From contig DLFY01000166.1 in assembly GCA_002482415.1 (NCBI GenBank), positions 7,556-22,869 on the forward strand: a DNA stretch of 15,314 nt. The letters run 5' to 3'. Source of the stretch: Phycisphaerales bacterium UBA7708. Its GTDB lineage: Bacteria > Planctomycetota > Phycisphaerae > Sedimentisphaerales > Anaerohalosphaeraceae. Both the position numbers and the translations under genes were made by a program. Shown here one piece after another: positions 8,668 to 15,314 of the stretch; within the stretch, counting starts at the first letter, position 1; the number at the start of each line of letters is the position of its first letter. The notes under the pieces were generated by a model, which was not told the DNA's origin, did no database searches, and saw only the letters and a list, made by a program, of their open reading frames with translations.

Positions 8668-10533
8668 ATGGCAGACCGATTTGGAGTCATCATTTTTGTG
8701 ATACTGTCTTTGACGACAAATGCATTCTCAATAAATACATCATCAAACGAGAATCTAATTTCCGGGATTGAGCTCACCGAACGGCAAAAACAGCCGGATA
8801 TGGCTTGGTGGCGTGACTCGATGCAAAATCGTGACCAGCGGATCACATGGTGGCATCAGGCCCGCTTCGGCATGTTTATCCACTGGGGGGTGTATTCTCA
8901 GGCCGGCGGCGAATGGAAAGGCCAGCCTGTCAGCGGCTATGCCGAGCACATGATGCGAAAATGCAAGATTCCCCGCGAAGTTTATCTCAAGGAGGTTGTT
9001 TCCAGTTTTAATCCGATTCAATATAATCCCGCTGAATGGGGTTCAATGGCCAAAGCGGCCGGCATGGGCTATATTGTCATCACCTCCAAACATCATGACG
9101 GTTTTGCCATGTACGATTCAAAAGTGTCGGATTATGATATTGTGGATGCCACCCCGTATGGAAAAGATATTCTGGCACAATTGCGGGATGAGTGTCTCAA
9201 ACAGGGTATCAAATTCGGTATTTATTATTCCCACGCTTTTGACTGGGAACATCCGGATGCCCCCGGCAACGACTGGGATTATCAAAATCCAGGGGGCGAC
9301 CTGGGTCTGTTCGGCGGGCGGGATTGGTATAAACAGCACCCGGAAATGGTTCCCCGAATTCAAAATTATGTTGATAACAAATCCATTCCCCAGGTGCGTG
9401 AACTGATTCAGAATTATCATCCATCGATTATCTGGTTTGATACACCCAGCAAACTGCCGCCTTCGGAAGTCCTGCGAGTCCTTAATGCCGTGAGGGAAGA
9501 AACGCTGGATACGGTCGTTAATAGTCGAATCGGCGGCGATGGGGGCAATTACGGGGATTATCGTTCAACCGCCGACCGGCCAGCCGAATTTGCCCCTGTC
9601 AAAGAATTCGACTGGGAAGGAATTCCGACCACCAATGAATCGTATGGCTACAGCAAACATGACCACAGCCATAAACCGGCAGGTCATTTTATTCAGCTTC
9701 TGGCCAAGGCGGTCAGCCGCGGCGGAAATCTAATGATGAATATTGGTCCCATGGGCAATGGCAAGTTTGCACCGGAAGATATTGCGATTCTCAGCAGCAT
9801 TGCGGATTGGATGAAGTACTATAAGCATACCGTTATTGGAATGGAGCGTTCTCCACTGCCGGTACAAAATTGGGGTGCCGTCACCTGCAATGACAATACC
9901 TTATACCTCCATGTGTTTGACTGGCCGGCAAATCGGAAGCTGATTTTAGGCGGGCTAAAAAATCAGGTCAGTTCGGTTCATTTGCTTGATCATGATCGGC
10001 AGGTTGAACTTGCCCCCAAACGATTGAATCAAATGGATGTCGAGGTTTCTCTTCCTGAACAAGCGCCTGATGCTGCCGATAGTGTAATTAAAGTGATCGT
10101 TCAAGGTAAACCCGCAGTTTCAGAATCAAGACTGCTATTGAACAATACTCCTGTCAATCGCCTGCATGTATTTGATAGCGATATGCATGATGGTATACGT
10201 TTCAAGGATGGCAAAAAGAATAATGACTGCACCATAGGCTGGCGGGACCCGGATGCGGTTATTGCCTGGAATATCCGTGTCAATGAACCGTCGGAATTTG
10301 ATATCCGGCTGTTGAGTGTCGATTCGCAAGCCCTTGAAGCATATGAGGGTACTTATGAGTTGACAATCGACCAACAAATATTTTCCGGACCCATCAATCG
10401 GAAAAATGCTTATACAAAGGTGGGAAAGGTCAGCTTAAAGCCCGGCGAATATGTGGTTGCCATCCGCCCATTGAAGGCAGAAGGAGATGAACTGGTTGCC
10501 CTTCGTGGTATTGAGATGCTTCCAATCCGGTAA
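8668..10533 (+). CDS. Exported alpha-L-fucosidase, glycoside hydrolase family 29
   Basis: This is a 621-residue protein with signal peptide MADRFGVIIFVILSLTTNAFS. The GH29 (beta/alpha)8 barrel spans about residues 55-390: WWHQARFGMFIHWGVYS (61-77), TSKHHDGFAMYDS (139-151), IKFGIYYS and SIIWFD (253-258). D258 is the expected nucleophile of the retaining mechanism. E317 (FDWEG) or E324 (TTNESYGY) are candidate acid/bases, a position that varies between GH29 subgroups. NLMMNIGPMGNGKF (354-367) is the usual end-of-barrel motif. Residues about 395-480 form the family's C-terminal beta-sandwich, and about 495-620 a further beta-rich domain of a kind often appended to GH29 enzymes, possibly sugar-binding. 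The enzyme releases alpha-linked L-fucose from glycan ends. The A or B subfamily, and hence linkage specificity, cannot be decided by eye. It lies between the PL6 and GH97 genes with short gaps, so co-transcription is likely. Confidence 0.93.
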   Translation: MADRFGVIIFVILSLTTNAFSINTSSNENLISGIELTERQKQPDMAWWRDSMQNRDQRITWWHQARFGMFIHWGVYSQAGGEWKGQPVSGYAEHMMRKCKIPREVYLKEVVSSFNPIQYNPAEWGSMAKAAGMGYIVITSKHHDGFAMYDSKVSDYDIVDATPYGKDILAQLRDECLKQGIKFGIYYSHAFDWEHPDAPGNDWDYQNPGGDLGLFGGRDWYKQHPEMVPRIQNYVDNKSIPQVRELIQNYHPSIIWFDTPSKLPPSEVLRVLNAVREETLDTVVNSRIGGDGGNYGDYRSTADRPAEFAPVKEFDWEGIPTTNESYGYSKHDHSHKPAGHFIQLLAKAVSRGGNLMMNIGPMGNGKFAPEDIAILSSIADWMKYYKHTVIGMERSPLPVQNWGAVTCNDNTLYLHVFDWPANRKLILGGLKNQVSSVHLLDHDRQVELAPKRLNQMDVEVSLPEQAPDAADSVIKVIVQGKPAVSESRLLLNNTPVNRLHVFDSDMHDGIRFKDGKKNNDCTIGWRDPDAVIAWNIRVNEPSEFDIRLLSVDSQALEAYEGTYELTIDQQIFSGPINRKNAYTKVGKVSLKPGEYVVAIRPLKAEGDELVALRGIEMLPIR

Positions 10534-10561
10534 AATAGAAATAAAGTGTACTGGCCCGAAT

Positions 10562-10569
10562 GGAAAGGA
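10562..10569 (+). promoter_or_regulatory. Ribosome binding site deciding the GH97 start
   Basis: GGAAAGGA lies 8 nt before ATG 10578. It overlaps the upstream in-frame ATG at 10560, which itself has no ribosome binding site, so 10578 is preferred. Confidence 0.6.
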
Positions 10570-10577
10570 CAGATAAG

Positions 10578-12464
10578 ATGGATTTAACAAAAGGATTAAC
10601 AAGCCTGTTCACCGTGATATGTGCGACGATACTCTGGATTCCGGCAAAATGTGCAGCAAAAGAACTCAGGATGTCCTCCCCTGATGGGAATGTCCAGGCA
10701 GTGTTGGAATTCAATGAAGACCAGGGGACGCTGGCTTATAAAGTACAAAGCCGTGGTCAGGAGATTATTACATCCAGTTCCATCGGCATAAATACGGACA
10801 AAGGGGATTTCCGCTCCGGCATGAAATGGGTGGACGCTTCTGTTAAAGAGATTGATCAGACATATATACTTCCGCAGGGCAAGGTATCAACCTATCATAA
10901 TCATGCAAATGAACAGACAATACGGTTTAATAAAGATAACCATGAGATGGCAGTACTATTTCGCGCCTATAATAATGGGGTGGCTTTCAGTTTTGTATTT
11001 CCGGGAACAGGGAATATTTCGATTCTCGAAGAAAATAGTAATATCTCACTGGCCGGAGAGAATTTTACTTATTGGGGCCAGAATCACCCTAATAATTATG
11101 GGTATGAATCGGCTTTAGGACCCATTACCGGAGACAGAATGTCCATTCCGGTTCTGGCGCATCTTAAAGACCGTGACCACTTTGTCCTGATGGCTCAGGC
11201 CGCCACCGGGGGGCATTACATCCAGCCGCATTTTATGCGGTTGGATTCGACTTTTCGTTTCAGTTTTCCGCTGGACCAGGCCAGATTAGGCCCTGTGCAT
11301 ACTTCGTTGCCGTTTCACTCACCATGGCGAATGATTGTCATTTCGCCGAAAACGCCGGCAGGGATTGTGGAATCTTATCTTGCGGAAAATCTCAATCCGC
11401 CGACTCATCCTGTCCTGCTGAATCCGGATGGAACACCTAAAGACTGGATAAAGTCCGGCCGGGTCATGTGGGACTTTATCGCTAAAGATGGCGATAAACC
11501 GAAAATGTGGATTGATGCAGCCGCTGAAATGGGCTGGGAATACTATATGGCCGATGCAGGATTTGCTGAACGCTGGGGAGGAGAAGAAGCGGTTCGACCG
11601 ATTACCGAGTATGCGACCTCGAAAGGAATTGGTGTTTTAGGCTGGGCTCATACACGGGAATTTAATACCCGCCAAAAGGCTGCCGAGACCATGCGCCGTT
11701 ATGCAGCAATGGGGCTCAAGGGCGCCAAGATAGATTTCTTTGATCATGACACTCTATCCGATCCGCCGAATCGGGTTACGGAGGATTATGAAGATACCCA
11801 GCAGAGTTTGCAGATGAGGGATTGGATTTTTGACTTGGGCATCCAAAACCAGTTCCTGCTGGAATTGCACGGCAATACGATTCCGACGGGAGAACGGCGG
11901 AAATTTCCCAATCTGATGACTCTGGAAGGGGTTAACGGAATGGAAAAGCGAACTCCAACAGTCACAAACGATCTGACCATCCCCTATGTCCGGAATGTGA
12001 TGGGGCCGGTCAGCTATACTATCATTCGATTCAGCAAATCCCCCGGCTCTCATGCCTACCAGATGGCTATGTCCATCGTCTATGAGGCCGGCCTGATGAT
12101 TTATGCCGAGCACGGTAAAACGCTTCTCGACTGGCCTGGCAGCGAGATGATCAAGGATGTTCCCTCAAGTTGGGACCAGACGAGATTTATTGAGGGTGCC
12201 CCCTCGGAATATATCGTCCTCGCTCGACGCAAGGGTCAAGACTGGTTTATCGCAGGGATGACATCTTCGCCCCGCACGGTGAATATTACCCTGGATTTTC
12301 TGCTCGATGGGAAACAATACAATGCTCTTGTTTTTCGAGACGATACCCATACTACCATGCACAGGGAAATGCGCACAGTAAATCGCGAGACTCTCCTGTC
12401 GATCGATCTCCTTCAAAACGGAGGTTTTGCTGTTCGACTGAAGCCAGCCTATCCTTCTAATTGA
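10578..12464 (+). CDS. Exported glycoside hydrolase family 97, retaining (alpha-galactosidase-like) type
   Basis: This is a 628-residue protein with a signal peptide (MDLTKGLTSLFTVICATILW, probable cleavage near AKCAA). GH97 architecture is complete: an N-terminal beta-sandwich (about 28-275; SSPDGNVQAVLEFNED, YHNHANEQTIRF, YNNGVAFSFVFP), a (beta/alpha)8 barrel (about 290-560) and a C-terminal sandwich ending LSIDLLQNGGFAVRLKP. In the barrel, GLKGAKIDFFDHD places D386 where retaining GH97 members such as Bacteroides BtGH97b (alpha-galactosidase) have their nucleophile. LELHGNTIPTGERRKFPN (428-445) and LEGVNGMEKR (449-458) are the other conserved stretches. GH97 contains inverting alpha-glucosidases (SusB type) and retaining alpha-galactosidases. 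The KIDFF motif argues for the second group, but substrate is inferred. It is the last gene of the cluster, with a terminator-like hairpin about 155 nt downstream. Confidence 0.92.
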   Translation: MDLTKGLTSLFTVICATILWIPAKCAAKELRMSSPDGNVQAVLEFNEDQGTLAYKVQSRGQEIITSSSIGINTDKGDFRSGMKWVDASVKEIDQTYILPQGKVSTYHNHANEQTIRFNKDNHEMAVLFRAYNNGVAFSFVFPGTGNISILEENSNISLAGENFTYWGQNHPNNYGYESALGPITGDRMSIPVLAHLKDRDHFVLMAQAATGGHYIQPHFMRLDSTFRFSFPLDQARLGPVHTSLPFHSPWRMIVISPKTPAGIVESYLAENLNPPTHPVLLNPDGTPKDWIKSGRVMWDFIAKDGDKPKMWIDAAAEMGWEYYMADAGFAERWGGEEAVRPITEYATSKGIGVLGWAHTREFNTRQKAAETMRRYAAMGLKGAKIDFFDHDTLSDPPNRVTEDYEDTQQSLQMRDWIFDLGIQNQFLLELHGNTIPTGERRKFPNLMTLEGVNGMEKRTPTVTNDLTIPYVRNVMGPVSYTIIRFSKSPGSHAYQMAMSIVYEAGLMIYAEHGKTLLDWPGSEMIKDVPSSWDQTRFIEGAPSEYIVLARRKGQDWFIAGMTSSPRTVNITLDFLLDGKQYNALVFRDDTHTTMHREMRTVNRETLLSIDLLQNGGFAVRLKPAYPSN

Positions 12465-12617
12465 ATCAAAACACAGAACAAATATATACGAATTACCCCT
12501 TTTAGAATAGATAGTTGTGTTCCTTGGTATTACAACTTTTCTACAACCCAAGAGCCAAATAGCCGATAAAACTCAAAAAACATTGATTTATAAGTGACTG
12601 TATTCAAATGATTTATG

Positions 12618-12643
12618 TGTGCACCAGTTTTGATGCACATTTT
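12618..12643 (+). terminator. Probable intrinsic terminator of the enzyme gene cluster
   Basis: TGTGCACCA (12618-12626) pairs with TGATGCACA (12631-12639) except for one C-A mismatch, across a GTTT tetraloop, and TTTTATAT follows. It is the only terminator-like structure I found between the GH97 stop and the transposase remnant. The rest of 12465-12691 shows no gene. Confidence 0.45.
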
Positions 12644-12691
12644 ATATAGCCATTTGCTTGATTTTGTATAATCGGAGGGTGGAGGAGATGA

Positions 12692-13056
12692 ATTCGTGAC
12701 AAAGCCGTTATGGATGTAGTAGTTTATAACAACCAGGCATTTGAAGACCTACTTGATAGAGACAGTTACACCCAGGATGTCTGGGCGGATTTGACGTATC
12801 GGTTGAAGAAAAAAAACTGAATGGATTGGCCGGTCGGCAGTTCTTGGAATATTTTCAGCATAAGACTTGCCGTCATAAGAAATTGACCGAGCGTGAGAAA
12901 CAAGGCCACTTGAAGAGATCGAAGATTAACAGCCGGATTGAGCATGTCTTTGGGATACAGATCCAGCGTTTAGTCCGCCAGATTATACTGAAAAGGATGA
13001 AAGCAAAGATTGGCTTACGGAATCTGGTGTATAATATAGACGGATTTAGTTGTTAG
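12692..13056 (+). pseudogene. IS5-type transposase remnant (C-terminal part, frameshifted)
   Basis: Two adjacent frames together read like the C-terminal third of an IS5-superfamily DDE transposase. Frame one (12692-12819) gives IRDKAVMDVVVYNNQAFEDL and then DVWADLTYR before a stop. The second D of the DDE triad is expected in the VWAD motif. After an A8 run (12809-12816) the other frame (12811-13056) gives LAGRQFLEYFQHK, LTEREKQ, KRSKINSRIEHVFG and MKAKIGLRNLVYNI, then TAG. IEHVFG carries the final catalytic E. The first two thirds of the transposase, including the first D, are missing, and a stop sits directly before the fragment. I found no convincing terminal inverted repeats. It is a dead scar that marks past rearrangement between the enzyme cluster and the regulator. 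Confidence 0.8.
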
Positions 13057-13219
13057 ATGAACGAATAGATGCAACGGTGTGCAGAATGGGTCTCCTCTGA
13101 CCGATGAAAAGTGGAGCATTCACTATTTTTAAGTGCCCAAAAGTTATTATATGAAAACGGTTTACACAAAACAACTCAAATACTTATAAGCCCCGAAAAT
13201 CAGATTATTAGAGACTTCA

Positions 13220-14368
13220 TTATGTATTCTTTTTTCGATATTCAGTGGGTGTCATACCTGTTTCGCGGTAGAAGAAGCGAGATAGTTTTTCAATTCCCTG
13301 GAATCCAAACTTAGAGGCGATTTCTCCAATTGATAGGCGTGTATCCGAGAGCATAAACTTAATATGTTTTATGCGAGTTTTTGATATTTCGCCATTAATA
13401 GTTGATCCAATAGCTTTTTTAAATCGCGTACTAAGACATCTTCGTGACAATCCAATAGCCTCGGCTACATTCTCAACTTGTATAGGAAATCTGAAATTTT
13501 TGTTGATAAATCGCATGGCTTCTGCCACTTCAACGTCTTCAATTGCCAGAATGTCGGTTGACTTTCTAACTTCGATGTGTGTTGGTTCGGTTATAACCAT
13601 TTGACCAGACATATTTTCGCCATGCATCAATCGCTCAAGCAGCTCTGCAGCCTCATAGCCTGCTTTTTCTGTATTGAGGTGTACACTGGAAAGCGGAGGA
13701 TCGGTCAAATTACATATAATCTCGTCGTTGTCTACACCTAGCACGGCCACTTCTTCAGGAACAGCAATATTCCCAAGCTTACACGCTTCAAGCACTTGTC
13801 TGCCGAAATCATCGTTACAGGCCATAATGGCGACCGGTTTAGATAAGGCTTGCAGCCATTTCATTAGCAATCGCTGCTCTTTTTCCCAGGAAAGCTGCTC
13901 CTGGGATGAAATCCGATGATAAATATCACAGTCAAAACCAGCTCTGTTGACGTAGAAACCAAACGCGCTAGCACGATGAACGGACCAATAAAAGTCCTGA
14001 TAGTTACAAAAACCAAAATGTTTAAAGCCTCGTTCAAAAAAATGCTCTGCCCCCATCTTGCTGATCATGTCAGCATTACTGATAATATTGGGGAAAATGG
14101 AATCATCTAAAGCAGGGTTACCTATTGTAATGATCGGTATATCGAGTCCAAAAAGAGAAACCATTTTGGGTGTTTCGCGGATATCAGCAATGATCCCGTT
14201 TGCTCCTAAATTTTTGAAAGTGCGAGGATTTCTTTTTCGTTGTTCAACTTCATGGAAGATTGCCCATGGGCCATGCAGATGGGCATATTGGGCAATTCCC
14301 AGAAGCAGGCGTCTATCAAAGGCGCCTTCGGGCTTGATCAGCAAAATGACTTTGGGAATCTTGATCAT
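13220..14368 (-). CDS. XylR-like transcriptional regulator (sugar-binding fold plus AraC helix-turn-helix)
   Basis: This is a 382-residue cytoplasmic protein without a signal peptide. Residues about 5-270 form a periplasmic-binding-protein/LacI-type effector domain (KVILLIKPEGAFDRRLLLGI at the start, IMACNDDFGRQVLEACK at 181-197, VAVLGVDNDEIICNLTDPPL at 207-226). Residues about 278-380 form an AraC-type double helix-turn-helix: VENVAEAIGLSRRCLSTRF (298-316) and SIGEIASKFGFQGIEKLSRFFYRETGMTP (346-374). Domain order and length match Escherichia coli XylR (392 residues). In that family sugar binding activates transcription, and planctomycetes carry many such regulators beside carbohydrate genes. 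No xylose gene is nearby, so its effector is unknown. It points away from the partial gene at 15058 and converges on the enzyme cluster. Its upstream region holds several dyad repeats that could be its sites. No clear Shine-Dalgarno site precedes the ATG. Confidence 0.88.
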   Translation of the reverse strand: MIKIPKVILLIKPEGAFDRRLLLGIAQYAHLHGPWAIFHEVEQRKRNPRTFKNLGANGIIADIRETPKMVSLFGLDIPIITIGNPALDDSIFPNIISNADMISKMGAEHFFERGFKHFGFCNYQDFYWSVHRASAFGFYVNRAGFDCDIYHRISSQEQLSWEKEQRLLMKWLQALSKPVAIMACNDDFGRQVLEACKLGNIAVPEEVAVLGVDNDEIICNLTDPPLSSVHLNTEKAGYEAAELLERLMHGENMSGQMVITEPTHIEVRKSTDILAIEDVEVAEAMRFINKNFRFPIQVENVAEAIGLSRRCLSTRFKKAIGSTINGEISKTRIKHIKFMLSDTRLSIGEIASKFGFQGIEKLSRFFYRETGMTPTEYRKKNT

Positions 14369-14421
14369 GATATTATATGCTGATTAGATTATTAATAAAC
14401 ATATAGTGCATTGAATATTAA

Positions 14422-14440
14422 GAACAAACCTAATTTGTTC
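14422..14440. promoter_or_regulatory. Perfect 7-5-7 inverted repeat, candidate operator
   Basis: GAACAAA (14422-14428) and TTTGTTC (14434-14440) are perfect inverted arms around CCTAA. The dyad lies 54 bp before the regulator ATG, and downstream of the candidate regulator promoter, a position that would suit autoregulation. Function is inferred. Confidence 0.45.
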
Positions 14441-14466
14441 AGTCGAGATAGTCCGCACAAAAACAA

Positions 14467-14494
14467 TATATAAAAAATGTTCGGATTTGTGCAA
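14467..14494 (-). promoter_or_regulatory. Candidate promoter for the regulator
   Basis: On the minus strand TTGCAC (14494-14489) is followed after 16 nt by TATATA (14472-14467). Transcription would start near 14460, about 90 nt before the regulator ATG. AT-rich DNA yields such matches easily, so this is tentative. Confidence 0.3.
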
Positions 14495-14562
14495 GCAAAT
14501 AAAATCCATCGCTCACAAAATTGTGTATAACAAAAATTTATAAGATATTTTTTTAGTGTTTC

Positions 14563-14616
14563 TCTTGTCAAAAAGACAAGAAAGACATATTTCTTGTATA
14601 ACTTATTCTGCAAGAA
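14563..14616. promoter_or_regulatory. Cluster of alternating TCTTGT/ACAAGA half-sites, candidate operator array
   Basis: TCTTGTC (14563-14569) and GACAAGA (14575-14581) form a perfect 7-5-7 dyad. ACAAGAAA (14576-14583) and TTTCTTGT (14590-14597) form a perfect 8-6-8 dyad that shares the same half-site. TTCTTG (14591-14596) recurs inverted as CAAGAA (14611-14616). No T run follows on either strand, so it is not a terminator. A regulator binding several half-sites, perhaps the adjacent XylR-like protein, would explain it. Confidence 0.45.
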
Positions 14617-14819
14617 CAGGTTATGTATTATTTGTGTTTTGACTCGCAGCTTTATAAGGCTAATTTACAAGTCTTAGCATTGTTTATAAAAACATTCTTC
14701 TTTAAAATACATAATATATTATTTTATAAAGACTTATGAAGTATATCATGGTTTTTCAAAGAAATCAGGTGACTGCATGCTTCCAGAAATGGTAAATGTT
14801 TTTCCTGATATGGTATTGA

Positions 14820-14849
14820 TTGACATCTATTTACTGCTGATAATATAAT
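14820..14849 (+). promoter_or_regulatory. Sigma70-type promoter, both hexamers consensus
   Basis: TTGACA (14820-14825) and TATAAT (14844-14849) are both perfect consensus hexamers, separated by 18 nt. Transcription would start near 14856, leaving a leader of about 200 nt before the secreted-protein gene at 15058. The spacer is one base over the optimum. Confidence 0.6.
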
Positions 14850-15057
14850 TCATGAAAAATCACTTTTCACAATCTGACAAGTGTCTCGGCTTTATACTAA
14901 ATTCACCGGGGACATTTCAATGTTCTCTGTCAGGGAGGATGATTTCAATCGGAACAAATGCCCATGTTTAATAAAAAGCATCAAACACTAAAAATAGCAG
15001 GAATGGGTGCGTATACTATTCCATTTTATGAGGCGGAGTTTTTTTGGAGATGAAATT

Positions 15058-15314
15058 ATGGAAACAAGAAAAACGGGAAGTCTCTTATTAGCACTGTTGA
15101 TTTCAATGTTGTCTTTATCTGTTTACGCGGATATTTGGTTAGGAACCGGTTCTCTGTCCGATCCTAATGATAGTCGCTGGAATGTAGGACGCAACTGGAA
15201 TACGGGGGCTCCGCCGATATCTGGTTCAGATGTGTTCATTGACCGAAATACTCGGTTGCAGCCCCTTGTGGATGCTTCAGTAACTGGTGCCGTGGGCGGA
15301 TTGGCACGTCTTGG
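15058..15314 (+). CDS. N-terminal end of a secreted protein, 3' truncated by window edge
   Basis: The start is ATG 15058, with GGAG (15046-15049) 8 nt upstream; the nearby ATG at 15050 is in another frame and stops after 13 codons. The visible 85 residues begin with a signal peptide (METRKTGSLLLALLISMLSLSVYA) and continue DIWLGTGSLSDPNDSRWNVG, RNWNTGAPPISGSDVFIDRN and so on. The W-N-x-x-x-N-W pattern followed by a P-x-x-x-S-D-V-x-I stretch is typical of the beta-strand-rich N-terminus of large planctomycetal surface proteins, often with LamG or similar modules further on. No function can be assigned from this part. It is divergent from the XylR-like regulator and has its own strong promoter candidate, so it probably begins another secreted-protein unit that the regulator may control. 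Confidence 0.75.
   Translation, partial: METRKTGSLLLALLISMLSLSVYADIWLGTGSLSDPNDSRWNVGRNWNTGAPPISGSDVFIDRNTRLQPLVDASVTGAVGGLARL

Larger units (their letters stand above)
14369..15057. other. Long AT-rich divergent intergenic regulatory region
   Basis: About 689 bp separate the regulator from the next + strand gene. It is much richer in A and T than the coding DNA and has no credible gene: the only longer frame, 73 codons on the minus strand at 14392-14613, has a low-complexity, atypical composition. It holds perfect inverted repeats at 14422-14440, 14563-14581 and 14576-14597, a 12-bp palindrome ATAATATATTAT (14711-14722), a near-consensus promoter at 14820-14849 and a leader of about 200 nt before the downstream gene. 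Confidence 0.7.

Noticed and set aside
12465..13219. Terminal inverted repeats or target-site duplication of the IS remnant
   Set aside because: I looked on both sides of the transposase fragment and found no convincing pair.
13111..13314. 67-codon + strand frame between the IS remnant and the regulator
   Set aside because: It runs into the 3' end of the regulator on the opposite strand and matches no family.
14392..14613. 73-codon minus-strand frame in the AT-rich intergenic region
   Set aside because: Its Phe/Leu/Tyr/Lys-rich composition is what AT-rich DNA gives by chance, it has no ribosome binding site and it overlaps the dyad repeats.
14711..14722. Perfect 12-bp palindrome ATAATATATTAT
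   Set aside because: It is made only of A and T in an AT-rich stretch, so chance explains it; listed only as part of the intergenic description.
14958..15053. 31-codon open frame in the leader ending just before the gene at 15058
   Set aside because: It ends close to the start codon like a regulatory upstream frame, but its ATG has no usable ribosome binding site and no codon pattern suggests a leader peptide.
1..15314. CRISPR arrays, tRNA or rRNA genes
   Set aside because: No regularly spaced direct repeats and no recognisable structural RNA sequence were seen anywhere in the window.

Overview
The window looks like part of a carbohydrate-degradation island from a PVC-group bacterium, most likely a planctomycete of the Phycisphaerae/Sedimentisphaerales type. 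This is an inference from gene style, not from a marker gene. The clues are large secreted proteins built from LamG, FN3-like and Ig-like modules, C-terminal dockerin-like EF-hand tails in a bacterium with no visible scaffoldin, and a XylR-type (periplasmic-binding-protein fold plus AraC helix-turn-helix) regulator. The coding part has mixed, moderate GC; the right-hand intergenic DNA is clearly AT-rich.

Layout. Positions 1-1925 hold the 3' part of a multidomain LamG protein. Positions 1988-4213 hold a second protein with the same C-terminal module order. A strong hairpin (4228-4258) follows. Next come four consecutive + strand genes with gaps of only about 43-50 nt: a large right-handed beta-helix protein with Ig, F5/8-C, FN3 and dockerin modules (4339-7164), a PL6 polysaccharide lyase (7208-8617), a GH29 alpha-L-fucosidase (8668-10533) and a retaining-type GH97 glycosidase (10578-12464). 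A terminator-like hairpin at 12618-12639 probably closes this transcription unit. Positions 12692-13056 are the decayed, frameshifted C-terminal end of an IS5-type transposase.

The right end holds a XylR-like regulator on the minus strand (13220-14368), then 689 bp of AT-rich DNA that separates it from a new + strand secreted-protein gene running off the window (from 15058). That divergent region contains a near-consensus sigma70-type promoter facing right, a weaker candidate facing the regulator, and several perfect inverted repeats that look like operators.

Working model (inference). The enzymes are exported and act together on a polysaccharide that contains uronic acid plus fucose and an alpha-linked hexose such as galactose. 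PL6 cleaves uronate linkages, GH29 removes fucose and GH97 removes an alpha-hexosyl residue. The beta-helix protein may be an additional lyase or binding protein. The LamG proteins may bind glycan or anchor to the cell surface. No sulfatase, transporter or SusC/D pair is in view, so the substrate cannot be fixed from this window.
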